Position numbers and translations under genes: made by a program. A DNA stretch of 16,725 nucleotides from Acanthamoeba lenticulata. Lineage: Eukaryota; Discosea; Longamoebia; Acanthamoebidae. The stretch lies in contig NAVB01002170.1 of assembly GCA_002179805.1 (NCBI GenBank), positions 1 through 16,725 of the forward strand, given 5' to 3'. Of this stretch, positions 1 to 9,161 are shown one piece after another (the first letter of the stretch is position 1; each line of letters opens with the position of its first letter). Under the pieces are notes generated by a model. It was not told the origin of the DNA. It saw only the letters and a program-made list of their open reading frames with translations, and did no database searches.

Positions 1-47
1 ACGCCGCCGGTGGAGTCGAGAAAGAGGAGGGGGGGGAGGCGACGCAC

Positions 48-3000
48 GCCGTCAGAGCGGAGGAGAAGGGCATTGTAGATGCGCGCGTCTGGCTGGAGGC
101 CGTCGGCCATCATGCGCGCGAGGATGGCGGGCCCGTCGTCCGGCAGTCCGTTCAGGATGAGGGTGCGGTAGACATGGGCATCGCATCGCACGCCGGCCAT
201 CTTCGCCAGCTCCGGCAAGCGCAGGCGGGCCCTGCACACACACACGCACATACGGGCCACCAACAAAATATATTAATAAATCATATTTTAACAAAAAAAG
301 GGACAGATCAGCCCATCATCTCACGGCCCAGGCCTGCACCTGCGAGAGAGCAAGAAACAAAAGGGGAAAACAGAGAGAAAAGAGGGCCGGTACGCGATGG
401 GCAGGCTGGGGGAGAGCCGGGCGGCCAGGCGGTAGAAGGGCTTGACCTTGGGCACATAGCCCAGCTCCAGCATCTCAGAGAGCACCTCGGCGGCCTCCTC
501 CAGGGACGTGCTCTCCGCCACGAGCGCCTCGTACAGAGCGGTATCCTTTGAGGACTGGGTTTCCTCCTGCTCGCCGTTGTCGCCGTCACGGATGCCACCG
601 GCCTCCCGCGCCCTGGTCCCATCCGAACCAGTCATTTGAGGAATAAATCCATGAATGAAGCAACAAGAATAATAACATGAAACGAATTTTTAAAAACAAG
701 AAAAGAAAATGGCGAAAAGGGGCCGAGTACTCGCGAAGGAAGGCAAGAGCCTTCCGGGAGCCCGAGTGGGAGCAGTGAACCAGGGCCATGACGTGGATGG
801 CAGCGGGCGTGATGGGCATGCCGCTGTTGACCATGTCGTCCCATAGGCGGTTGGCCGCCCACAGGTTCTCCACGTCGCCGCCCACATGCGCCTGCGTCAT
901 CGCGCCACCGCCACGACCGCATGAGCTGCCTCCCTCCTCCGCCTCCTCCTCCTCCTCCTCCTCCTTTTCCTCTGCTTCCGCCTCCCCTTCCTGAGGCAGG
1001 CGGGCTTCGAGCGGGGGAGGAGAGGGGAAGGAGAGGGGGGGGGGTCGATGTGGGAGAGAGAGAGAGGCGCACGCGCAAGAGGGCGGTGTAAATGGCGGGA
1101 GTCGCGAGCTTGTGTTGCTGGATGAGCGGGTACAGGCTGCGCAACTCCGCCACGAGTCCTGCATCGGCACCATGCACCATCCATCCATCACGACCATCAA
1201 CCACCACACCACAGGGTCGTGGAGGAATTCACACATTCACACGTTCACATGTCTGCCTTCTCCGACCGGATGGAGAGGGGGGGGGGGGGGGGAGAAGGGA
1301 GGGAGGAGGTGGCACAGAGAGCGCGTCTACGCTCACCCCAAGGAGGAGGAGGAGGAGGAGGAGAGGAGGGAGCAGATGAGCTCAAGAAGGCGAACGCACC
1401 GTCACGGGCAAGGATGCTCGTCATGGCGGCGAATGTGTCGGCATCCGGCTGTATTTTTGAGTCGAGCATCCTGCCCACGGGAGGTCAGGTGCACCGATTA
1501 GAATTCGATCGTTTTTATTATTAATATTGGTATTAGTATTTCCGGGCATTTGGTTCCTGCGGGAGGGGGGAGGCATGCGAGGTCGGGAAAGTACGTGTCA
1601 AAGACCTGGAGAGCCTGATGAGCGTTGGGGCAACTGGCCAGGTAGGCATTGAAGAGGCGCACGTCGGGTTCGAGTTCCTCGAGCGTGATCGTGTTCCACA
1701 ACTTGGTCACGCGCTCGGGGTCGCCTTGCCTGTCCGTTAAGAGGGCGGGAGGGGAGAGATCACCATGATGATCAACATCAACACCAGCATCAATATCAAC
1801 ATCACCAGGACCACCTTTGGCGGAGGAAAAGGGGGGAAAGAGAGGAAAGCGCACTTGTGAGCGAGGGCGAGGAGGGCGAGGTAGATTTCGGCGTCGACTC
1901 GCAGCCCGAGGGCCTGCATCTTGCCGTGCAGCTCAAACGCCCTGGCACATATGCGGACAATACTTTTCTCATGAGTGCTGATTGGATGATGCCATCGGAC
2001 GCGATCATGCGGTTGAGGGGGGGGAGGGAGGCTGGTTCGTGCATGTCGATGTCGCGAATCTGCGCGCAGAAGGTGATCAGCTCTCGAAAGGCCTGTGTGC
2101 TCGGAATGCCCTCCACGCCCAGCTCAATGCACCTGCCACAATTCCACAATCCCCCCCCCCAAAATCCACCACCCCAAAGAGGATCAATTGCTGACGTCAG
2201 GAGCAGGACGAGGACGACGAGCCCCAGGGAGGGAGGGAGGGAGGGAGCGCACCTGTGGAAGAGGTTGAAGGCCTGCTGCAGCCAATGGCGGCCCGAGGGA
2301 GTGCGGGCCGCCTGCTGATAGATGCTCACTGCGATCTGTGCGTGTGTGTATGTATGTGCGTATGCGTGTGTGCCATGTGAGCATGCCTTGCGCAGAAGAG
2401 CACACGAAGAGAGGAGAATAGACTCCTGTGATGAGGCGGCGCGTTGCACGCGTGGCGGACGTACGTGGAAGGTCTGGGCGGAGGGGCGCACGTCGGACTT
2501 GAGCATACTCTCGAGTACGCGATGCGCGCGCTTGGGCGAGCTGTGGTGGAAGCGGAGGCACAGGTGGTAGAGGTAGAGGTTCATCGGCACGGCGGCCTCG
2601 CTGATCCGCTTGAGGGCGAGGGCGTGCGCCGTGCGCAAGGTCTCTTGCTCGGCCGCAGAGGCATTGTGAAGGATCTGGTGCTCGGCCAGCTTGGCGAGCG
2701 CGTATAAGAGCCGCGTGGCGTCCTCGACACCACGCACCAGCGTGTGGCGCACCAGCTCGACCACCGCCTCACTGTCGGCGGAGTTGGCGGCTGCTTTGTC
2801 CTGCTTCTTGTTCTTCTTCTTCTTCTTTTCGCCCCCCGCGGGCTGCGCGCGGAGAGCAGAGAGGCGCGCCACCGTGTGATCCACCGAGTAGCGCGGCGAT
2901 GACAGCGGCCCCGAGGCTGGCGCAGCCGCAGCTGGTGGAGCGCCCGGGCGAACAGTTGTCGTTCCCCCGGGCAGCCGGGTGGCCCCTGCTTTACCAGCGC

Positions 3001-3232
3001 CGCTCCGCCAGGGCCAGGAGACCAACACGGGCGTCTCCCCGTTTCGCTGGGCCGGCAGCGACCGCGACGATATGGGCGCGGCTCGGCACGAGGTGGGGAG
3101 GTGCAGACGGCCGCTGCCAGCTCCGCCGTCATAGAACCCCCACCGCAGCGTGTGTGGAAGGGGGCGAATGCGAGGAACTCCATCCAACAACCCACCCCGG
3201 GCAGTGCCCAAACCTGGTTGCCGCAGAAGCAT
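48..3232 (-). CDS. Pentatricopeptide repeat (PPR) protein, 3' part outside window
   Basis: Likely an organellar RNA-binding protein of the P-type PPR family, which binds single-stranded RNA in mitochondria to guide processing, stability or translation. Ten exons fit: 3232-2465, 2335-2253, 2132-2043, 1977-1855, 1729-1595, 1470-1400, 1158-1073, 891-731, 612-394 and 231-48; a GTGCGT donor at 47 suggests an intron running off the edge. Joined exons give at least eight degenerate 35-residue helical repeats with the typical 'G..PD...(Y/F)..L' pattern, for example KIQPDADTFAAM, GLRVDAEIYLALLALAHK and DGLQPDARIYNALL. Several repeats only become continuous after splicing, such as QVFDT joined to MLDSK. 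The N-terminus is rich in Arg, Ala and Pro with few acidic residues, followed by a Lys-rich stretch near residue 135, which would suit a mitochondrial presequence. No editing-type DYW end is visible, but the C-terminus is missing. ATG at 3232 is the first in frame. Family call is firm; target RNA unknown. Confidence 0.85.
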
Positions 3233-3564
3233 GCCGACAGCAAGTCGTTTGGGCGTGCCGGTGGTGCAATCAACTCAACCCGGGTTGTTTTTGTTTATTT
3301 TTATTATCTTTTATCTTTTATTTTTGGATTTTGAAGAACTTCCGGACCGACACTTCCAGCAAGGGTCGATGAAAACTTCGGGCCAAGTGCGCGATCGTGA
3401 GTTAAATTCTATTAGGAACAACAAGAGAGAGGCTGTACAAACACTGTGTTGATGATGCGAGAGAGAGAGAGGCCTGCGGTGAGGGAACGGGAAGGGGGCC
3501 AAGAGGAAGAGAGAGAGAGAGAGAACGAAAGCAAGATGATCTACATGGGAAAGGAGGAGGGAAG
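3233..3564. other. Intergenic gap between two tandem minus-strand genes
   Basis: This 332-bp stretch holds the 3' flank of the RWP-RK gene and the 5' flank of the PPR gene. It contains an AT-rich block at about 3285-3345 with two minus-strand AATAAA hexamers (complement of TTTATT at 3294-3299 and 3317-3322), which could be poly(A) signals of the RWP-RK gene roughly 245-270 nt past its stop. GA-rich simple repeats lie at 3460-3472 and 3508-3523. I see no RNA gene and no convincing further coding exon. Confidence 0.5.
3294..3322 (-). terminator. Possible poly(A) signals for the RWP-RK gene
   Basis: Two AATAAA hexamers on the minus strand sit in the only AT-rich island downstream of the RWP-RK stop codon and just upstream of the PPR start at 3232. 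The position is right for 3' end formation of the upstream tandem gene, but the distance from the stop (about 245-270 nt) is long for so compact a locus, so this is tentative. Confidence 0.35.
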
Positions 3565-5526
3565 CTAGAGCAGGTGGTCAAAGATCGACGCATCGGAACC
3601 ATCGAGGACAACCGGGACGCCCTCGGCAATGAGGAACGGGTGAGGAGCAGCGTCGCTGCCCTCCACGTCGTCGCTCCCGGAACCGATGGTGGCGGCCGAG
3701 TCTTCGGGGTTCTCGTCGTCTTCGTCTTCGACGTCATCGCCATCGGCATAGGCATCGCCCATGGCGGAACCAGCCAAAGGGCTGCTGCTGATCGTGGTGG
3801 TGGTGGCGGTCGTGCTCGTGGTGCTGGCGGCGGCTAAGAGCGATGGCGCGACGATGTCGGCCGGGAGAGCGAGAAGGGGACGTGCGAGACCGAACTCGTC
3901 CGCATACCACGGCGGCAAATTCTCCCGCCAGTCGACGCCGATGGAGGCGTGCTGCTGCTGCTGCTGCTGGAGGTGGTGGTGGTGATGGAGCTGATGCTGC
4001 TGCTCGAGCTGCTGCTGGAGCGTCTGAGTGATCGGATGGATGCCGTACTGGGTGGTGAAGGGCAACGGATTGATCGACGGGTGCAACACGTTAGGCTCAA
4101 GCACGTCCAGCTTGAGCGTCGCGCCGCTGCCGAGAGTGGCGGCGGCATCGACAGAGTCAGGTTCCCCCTCCAGCGCACCGATCTCGGGCAGCTTGGTCGA
4201 GAAGGCCGACGCTCTCGCGGCATGCGGCAAGAAGGCCGGGAAGCCCGATGGGCCGCCGCTCGGCATCGCCGAGTGCGGACGCCCACCAACTGCCGAGGGC
4301 ATGGAGACCACCGCGGGTGGCACGACTCTGGGCAGCTGATCCAGTGGGCACGGCTTCATCAGCAGCGCTCGTCCTGGTAGTGGCGGCGGCGTGAGCGAGT
4401 TGGCTTGATTGCTCCTCCGCCCGGTGCGAGGCCTGCCGCGGGAAGAAAAGAAAAAGAGGGGAAAATAGTGTACCGAGCGGGCTGTCGTGGGGTACAGAGG
4501 CGAGATCTGAGTCGGTGAACGGGGGTGCATGCCAAGCGGCGAATCCGTCCAGGTCGAGAATGTCGGCATCGAGGAAGGCCGGTGAGAGCTCGTTCTCGTC
4601 GCCCTCGGGCGCCTCTTCCTGCTTGCTGGGCTTTCGCTTGGAGCCCTTGGGCGCCGCCTTGGAGGGATGGGCCTTTTTGATTTTAACTGCGCCACCCAAC
4701 CAACATACACAGGTACGCGCGTAAGCTCCAGAGAGACGTCCCTCAACCAAACGGGCCCGCGCTGAGTACCAAGCGAAGTGGGGTTGGTGATCAAGTAGCG
4801 CTTCTTGTTCACGAGGGATTCTATTTCCTGTTTGATTCGCTCCTCGTCCTCTGGGCTTTTGGGCGAGATGGCTTGCAGCGACCCTATCATCTTGTCCAAA
4901 CTGCAAGAGTAGTACATCACGGTAAAACGTGTGCCCTTATACGACGGACATCAACATCGAACCGTACCTTTTGATCTTGCGGTGAGGCCATCTGCACGTG
5001 ATCCACACAGAATGTAAGAAACAAGAGGAAATAAAGGCAAGACAAAAAGTTGACAGTACCTTGGTATGCCGTTCTTGCGACATATCTTCTTGAGGACTGT
5101 GGCACAAATCTGTGTGAAGGAGGCAAATTACGTTTGAAAAAGAAAGATCAAAAATTGACAAGATCCTTACGGAAAGCGATAGGTTTATGAGGCCAAGAAA
5201 GGAGGTGCGTACCCCTAACTCTTTGGCCACGGCGTTGATGGGCAGGTGGAAGTACTGCGTGAGCTGTTCCAGCCCAATGTTTTGGGTGAGGGGCATGGGT
5301 GGTGGGCTACGGGTGAATTGACTCTTGCTCTAGTGTGATAAGAACGTCTGAAGGACGATAGCGAGGTGGTTGTAGCCCAAAAAGAGCCCAGAAATCGATC
5401 CGGCCCAATCTCTCTTCCAATGCGCGGATCGACGGCGCCCTTAGCGGGGCTTTCGGTTTTGGGTTCGTTCACGGGCCACTCCCGGTCTGTGGTTTCTGTG
5501 GGCGTCTGTGCTGGCATTTGAAGCAT
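3565..5526 (-). CDS. RWP-RK domain transcription-factor-like protein
   Basis: Predicted nuclear DNA-binding protein of the RWP-RK family, known from plant NIN-like and RKD regulators and also present in amoebae. Exons: 5526-5473, 5329-5213, 5109-5060, 4991-4968, 4900-4770, 4686-4474, 4373-3565; product 465 aa. The domain spans about residues 33-90: LTQYFHLPINAVAKELG, then ICATVLKKICRKNGIPR, then the signature WPHRKIK and SLDKMIGSL. The signature is spread over three exons, with a 24-nt microexon in the middle. A Lys-rich segment (KIKKAHPSK..., about residues 125-145) could be a nuclear localisation signal. The C-terminal half is low complexity, with a Gln/His tract (about 312-340) and an acidic patch (about 410-445) that might act as an activation region. 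The first exon is less sure; translation could instead start at ATG 5296, which keeps the whole domain. The last intron acceptor is also a choice between two sites. Confidence 0.85.
3949..4022 (-). repeat. CAG/CAY tract coding for poly-Gln and poly-His
   Basis: Near-perfect trinucleotide repeats inside the last exon of the RWP-RK gene. Read on the minus strand they are CAG-type codons interrupted by CAT/CAC codons, giving clusters of three and six Gln around a run of five His. Such tracts are common in amoebozoan transcription factors and are likely variable in length between strains. Confidence 0.85.
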
Positions 5527-5598
5527 GCAGTTTGAATAATAGGCATACCGTTCATTCCTCCAAGGCGGTAAAGTGACAAGTAAGATTCATCCTGCAAG
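5527..5598. promoter_or_regulatory. Short divergent intergenic region (candidate shared promoter)
   Basis: Only 72 bp separate the proposed RWP-RK start (minus, 5526) from the PH-protein start (plus, 5599). If both starts are right, core promoters and 5' leaders must overlap. There is no clear TATA box; the stretch is mildly AT-rich next to 5526. If the RWP-RK protein starts at 5296 instead, the shared region grows to about 300 bp. Confidence 0.4.
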
Positions 5599-8521
5599 AT
5601 GAGTGCCTCCTCGGCGGCGGAGCAGCGGGCAAGCGTTGCCTTGCGAGAGGCGCTGCAAGAAGTGCGACAGACTCATGCGCTGCTTGATCAATATGAGACG
5701 ACCCGCGATAAGAGAAAGCTGGCCGACGTGTCCCTTAAAATGAAGGAGCTTCTCCCCACGATCAAAGTACGGCCCGTCCCATTCAACGCACTCCAACCCC
5801 CTCTCCCCAAGTGGAGCAATTAAACCGTCACCATCACCACCACACAATAACCGTGGTGGCCTCCCCGTGCAGGAGCTGTCGCTCGACCCCGACTGCAAGA
5901 CCAAGGCCAACGCGCCCCTGCTCGTCGAGCTGAGCACGGGCATGAAAGAGGCCGTGGCCCGAACCAAGAATTTCAGCGCGGAAGCTGTCGCAGGACGGCC
6001 CGCGGCGGGCGTCTCTGCGCCACGCCTCACCGACCCACCGACTCCTACCGCCTCACGCCAGCAGGCTGTAAGCGGCTGGCTCAACAAACTTGGCGACAAG
6101 GGTCCTCTCTCTCTCTCTCCTTCCCTCATCAGAACCCCTGCCCCCCCCCCTCTCCTCCTCCTCCTCCTCCCCGTCTAGATGTCGATGCAGCTGACACGCA
6201 GTGGTGGGGCCTGAAATGGGCATTCCTGGAATGCCGACGCTGTGGGGCGCACAGGATTGATCAAGTCGTGGAAGAGGAGGTGGTTTGCACAGCGTGCGGA
6301 GCGCCTCTACTACTACGAGGCCAAGGACGAGACGGGCCTCAAGGGCTTCGTCGATCTGGCGCTGGTCACGGCCGTGGCCGAGTCCCCCAAGATCAAACAC
6401 GGATTCGAACTGCGGACCCGCGACCGCATCTACTACCTCCAGGCCTCCTCTGACGACGACCGCGCGCACTGGATGCAGGCCCTCTCCTCCTGGTGCGCCT
6501 CTCCTCTCCTCTCCTCCTCCCCCCCCCCCCATTCCGTGCGTTTTCGGCCGTTCCTGACTTTGCCCCGGGGGAGCAGGTTGGACGGGCGCACAGGCTCGCC
6601 CCAGCGACCCTCGCCGACCAACGGCGCGCCGGAGGGCTCCGGGCGGACCGGCTCCGATGGGCGGAACCCGCTCTCCTTTTCGGGGGTCTACCAGCAGCCC
6701 AACAACGAGGCCGTGGGCGACCACGGGGAGCAGCCGCTGTCCTCCACGCCCAGCCGCGCACAGACATCAGTGTCCCTGGCCCCGCCCCGGGCCAGTGAGA
6801 GCTCGCCCGCGCGTGCGTCGGGCAACAACGGGACCACGTCCGCGGCTGTTGAGCACCGGACCGCCGCCCCCGTGGCCATCGACCGCGCACGCGAGCCGTC
6901 GGTGGGAGGCGCCGACGCTGGGGCCAGTAGCTTCCGGGAGGAAGAGATCCGGTCCCTCCAGCAGAAGCTCCTCTCCCTCGAAGCCAAACTGGACAGCCCC
7001 TCTGCCAAGGCCGTCCCCGCACGTGCCTCCGACTCAACCGACACTCCTCCTGCTGCTGCTGCTGCTTCTGCTTCTGCCTCTATCGCTCCCTCCTCCTCCG
7101 CTCCTGCTCAGCCCTCCTCGTCCCCCTCCTCTTCTTCGTCTTCCTCAGAGTTTCCGTCATCATCATCATCATCGCGACCCCGATCACCCTCTCTCGTGGC
7201 GTCGGCCTCGTCACGCACATCCGTGTCCTCGCTGGTCGGAGCCGAGCCGGGTCCGCCCGCCTCGGCGCCCTCGGCTCAATCGCCGTCGCCACCGTCACAG
7301 CAGAACAACGCAGCCGACGAGCAGTTGCGCGCGCTGGAGCGAAAGCTGGCGGCCGCCGAGGAGGAGGCCAAACGGGCTGTGGCGCGCCTCGAGCACGTCA
7401 AGCAGAAGTGCAACGGCCTCAAGCTCAAGCTCAAGGTGAGCCTGCCTTTCCCGCATCGCCTGCCTTTGTGCTTGCGCGGGCTGACGCTTCTCGTGTTGGC
7501 GTGGCGGTGGTGGTATTGCAGACCGCAGAACAGCGGATCGAGGGCCTGACGGAGGACGTGACGGTGCTCACCAAGGAGAGTCGGGCAAAGGATGAACATA
7601 TCGCCTCGCTCAAGGCCTCGAGCGCCACCCAGAGCTCGGTGCCCCAGACAGTCGCCCCGAGGGAGCAGTTGGTTCGTGGGGCCGCCCCATCCGCTCACCC
7701 AGCGCGACACGTGGTCGTGTTTGGGCGTGTCTCACTTGCGCCCCCATCGTTCGTGTCTGTGTGTTGTTGTTGTTGTTGTGCGAACAGGAGGAGACCATCG
7801 CGCAGTTGCGACAGGCGACACACGCCCACCAGACTCAAAACGCCTACCTCGCCTCCGAGGTGCACCCCCCCCCCTCTCTCCTCCTATAGATGATTACAAG
7901 GAGGGCTTCCATTTCCCCGCTTTGGGAGCGATCCTCCTCCCCCTCCCCCCAAAAACAGATCGTAGCCTCACACACACACACCCACACCCCTTGTGCGCAC
8001 TCGACACACAGCTGAAGAAGCTGCAGCGAGAGCACGCCATCGAGGTGGCCGCCAAGGATGAGGAGCTTGAGGGCCTGCGCACGCAATTCGAGCAGGCGCG
8101 CCAAAACACGAGCAGCCCACCCGACAACTTGCAGGCCGAGTTTGCCACCCTGCAAAAGCTGTACCTGGCCCTCTTTTTTCGCTGTTTTGGGGGGCCAGGA
8201 TGTGGGTCCGTCATCTTGCTGAGCCTCTTTGATGTGCACGTGTGATTTTCCCTGTGGTGGATGGTGATGGGGCCAATCAGGTACTTCTCGGCTCTGGCGG
8301 TGGGCATCAAGCTCAACCTCATGCTCCAGGGCCAGCCCTGCAACATCGACGCTGCGTCTCTTTGGGATAAGGTTCTTTCGCGCTGCACTGTCGTGATGTG
8401 GCCATGCGATCTGATTCCCCTCCCTGCGTGTGTATGTGTGCAGGTGCAGCTGAGCAACCTGCACTTCTCCCGGTGGAACGAGTGGGTGCTCGCGCAGTAC
8501 GAGGAGGCGTTTGACGATTGA
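5599..8521 (+). CDS. PH domain and coiled-coil protein
   Basis: Predicted phosphoinositide- or protein-binding scaffold, 677 aa from nine exons: 5599-5766, 5873-6101, 6255-6492, 6577-7435, 7522-7671, 7788-7859, 8012-8160, 8281-8371, 8444-8521. The N-terminal 110 residues are helical and charged. A PH domain covers about residues 120-211: it opens with SGWLNKLGDKG, has the basic SWKRRWF strand, and ends in the C-terminal helix RAHWMQALSSW with the family's invariant Trp. A long Ser/Pro/Ala-rich linker follows, then heptad-rich segments (about 460-575) typical of coiled coil. The last 60 residues form a compact Trp-rich tail (SLWDK, FSRWNEWVLAQYEEAFDD) that I do not recognise. The 84-nt intron 6493-6576 keeps the frame, so its removal rests on the intron-like C-run and a break in PH homology. 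AT-rich ATTAAATTAAA lies about 50 nt after the stop. Precise function unknown. Confidence 0.85.
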
Positions 8522-8651
8522 CGCTTTCTTGTTCAACTCCGTGATTCCGCGTTTCCCAGGGCACACGAAATTAAATTAAAGCCCCTTCGCCCAGCCAGAT
8601 CGAACGCGTTTCATCTTTTGTTGATAGATAGATAACCTCAAGTGTCGCAAT

Positions 8652-9032
8652 ATGGGCAAAACGAAGTCGTTGTCGGCTGCTCGCACTGATCCTCTGTCGC
8701 GAGGCATGGCCGTGGATCCCTTTAACGAAGATCGGTGCTGCGACTGCGGTACTCCCCCCCCAACTATGCAACAACCTACTCGCGCAGTGCACTCAACGCG
8801 AGACCATAGGGCCATGGAAGGAGGGCAGTGCGTGCGCGTGGTGCTGTGCATGCTGCAACTTTGCTTCTGCCAACACAGCCCTTGCGGTACTTTGCCTTCT
8901 CCCCTTTTACACTTTTCGCTCTCTCTGCTAACTTGTGGTCTACAGGTTGGACTGGTAGCGGGCGTTATGGTGGTGGTCATGCTCTGCGCTGTGGTCATCT
9001 TGGCTGGCGGCTATGCCACCACGCCTCAGTGA
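8652..9032 (+). CDS. Small single-pass membrane protein, splicing uncertain
   Basis: I do not recognise this gene. ATG at 8652 opens a short hydrophilic N-terminus (MGKTKSLSAARTDPLSRG, then DPFNEDRCCDC), and the last exon encodes a strongly hydrophobic stretch (VMVVVMLCAVVILAG) followed by only a few residues and the stop at 9030-9032. That is the layout of a tail-anchored or very small type III membrane protein, with a Cys cluster beside the membrane that might be acylated. Three splice models keep the frame: donor 8749 (GTACTCCC) with acceptor after 8958, 56 aa; donor 8787 or 8832 with acceptor after 8945, about 73 or 88 aa. The C-run just after 8749 resembles other introns here and favours the first; the acceptor after CTACAG at 8945 favours the others. 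The frame is also open without splicing (126 aa). It sits between two plus-strand genes with its own poly(A) signal. Confidence 0.5.
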   Translation: MGKTKSLSAARTDPLSRGMAVDPFNEDRCCDCGTPPPTMQQPTRAVHSTRDHRAMEGGQCVRVVLCMLQLCFCQHSPCGTLPSPLLHFSLSLLTCGLQVGLVAGVMVVVMLCAVVILAGGYATTPQ

Positions 9033-9058
9033 TCAAACCGCAATCGATTGTAAAACAA

Positions 9059-9068
9059 AATAAATAAA
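9059..9068 (+). terminator. Poly(A) signal, two overlapping AATAAA
   Basis: Overlapping AATAAA hexamers at 9059-9064 and 9063-9068 lie 27-36 nt after the stop at 9032, inside an A-rich stretch followed by a T-run and GT-rich DNA. This is the classical eukaryotic 3'-end arrangement and supports a real transcript ending here, hence a real small gene at 8652-9032. Confidence 0.65.
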
Positions 9069-9161
9069 AATTAAAAAAAAAAGGCTTGTGGGCAGTTTTT
9101 TTCCGGGGTTTGACGGGGGTGGGTAGTGTCCTTTGATCGCACCAGCAAGAGAGGCCAGAAG

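Noticed and set aside
897..1236. Glu/Gly- or Ser-rich open frames on both strands
   Set aside because: These come from GGA/TCC simple repeats inside PPR introns and have no domain; the PPR exons on either side explain the locus.
2192..2199. Second TGACGTCA palindrome
   Set aside because: It lies inside a PPR intron far from any start site; treated as a chance occurrence.
8749..8787. A separate 39-nt intron in the small membrane protein gene
   Set aside because: It keeps the frame but is shorter than every other intron here (minimum 55 nt), so I did not add it as a model.
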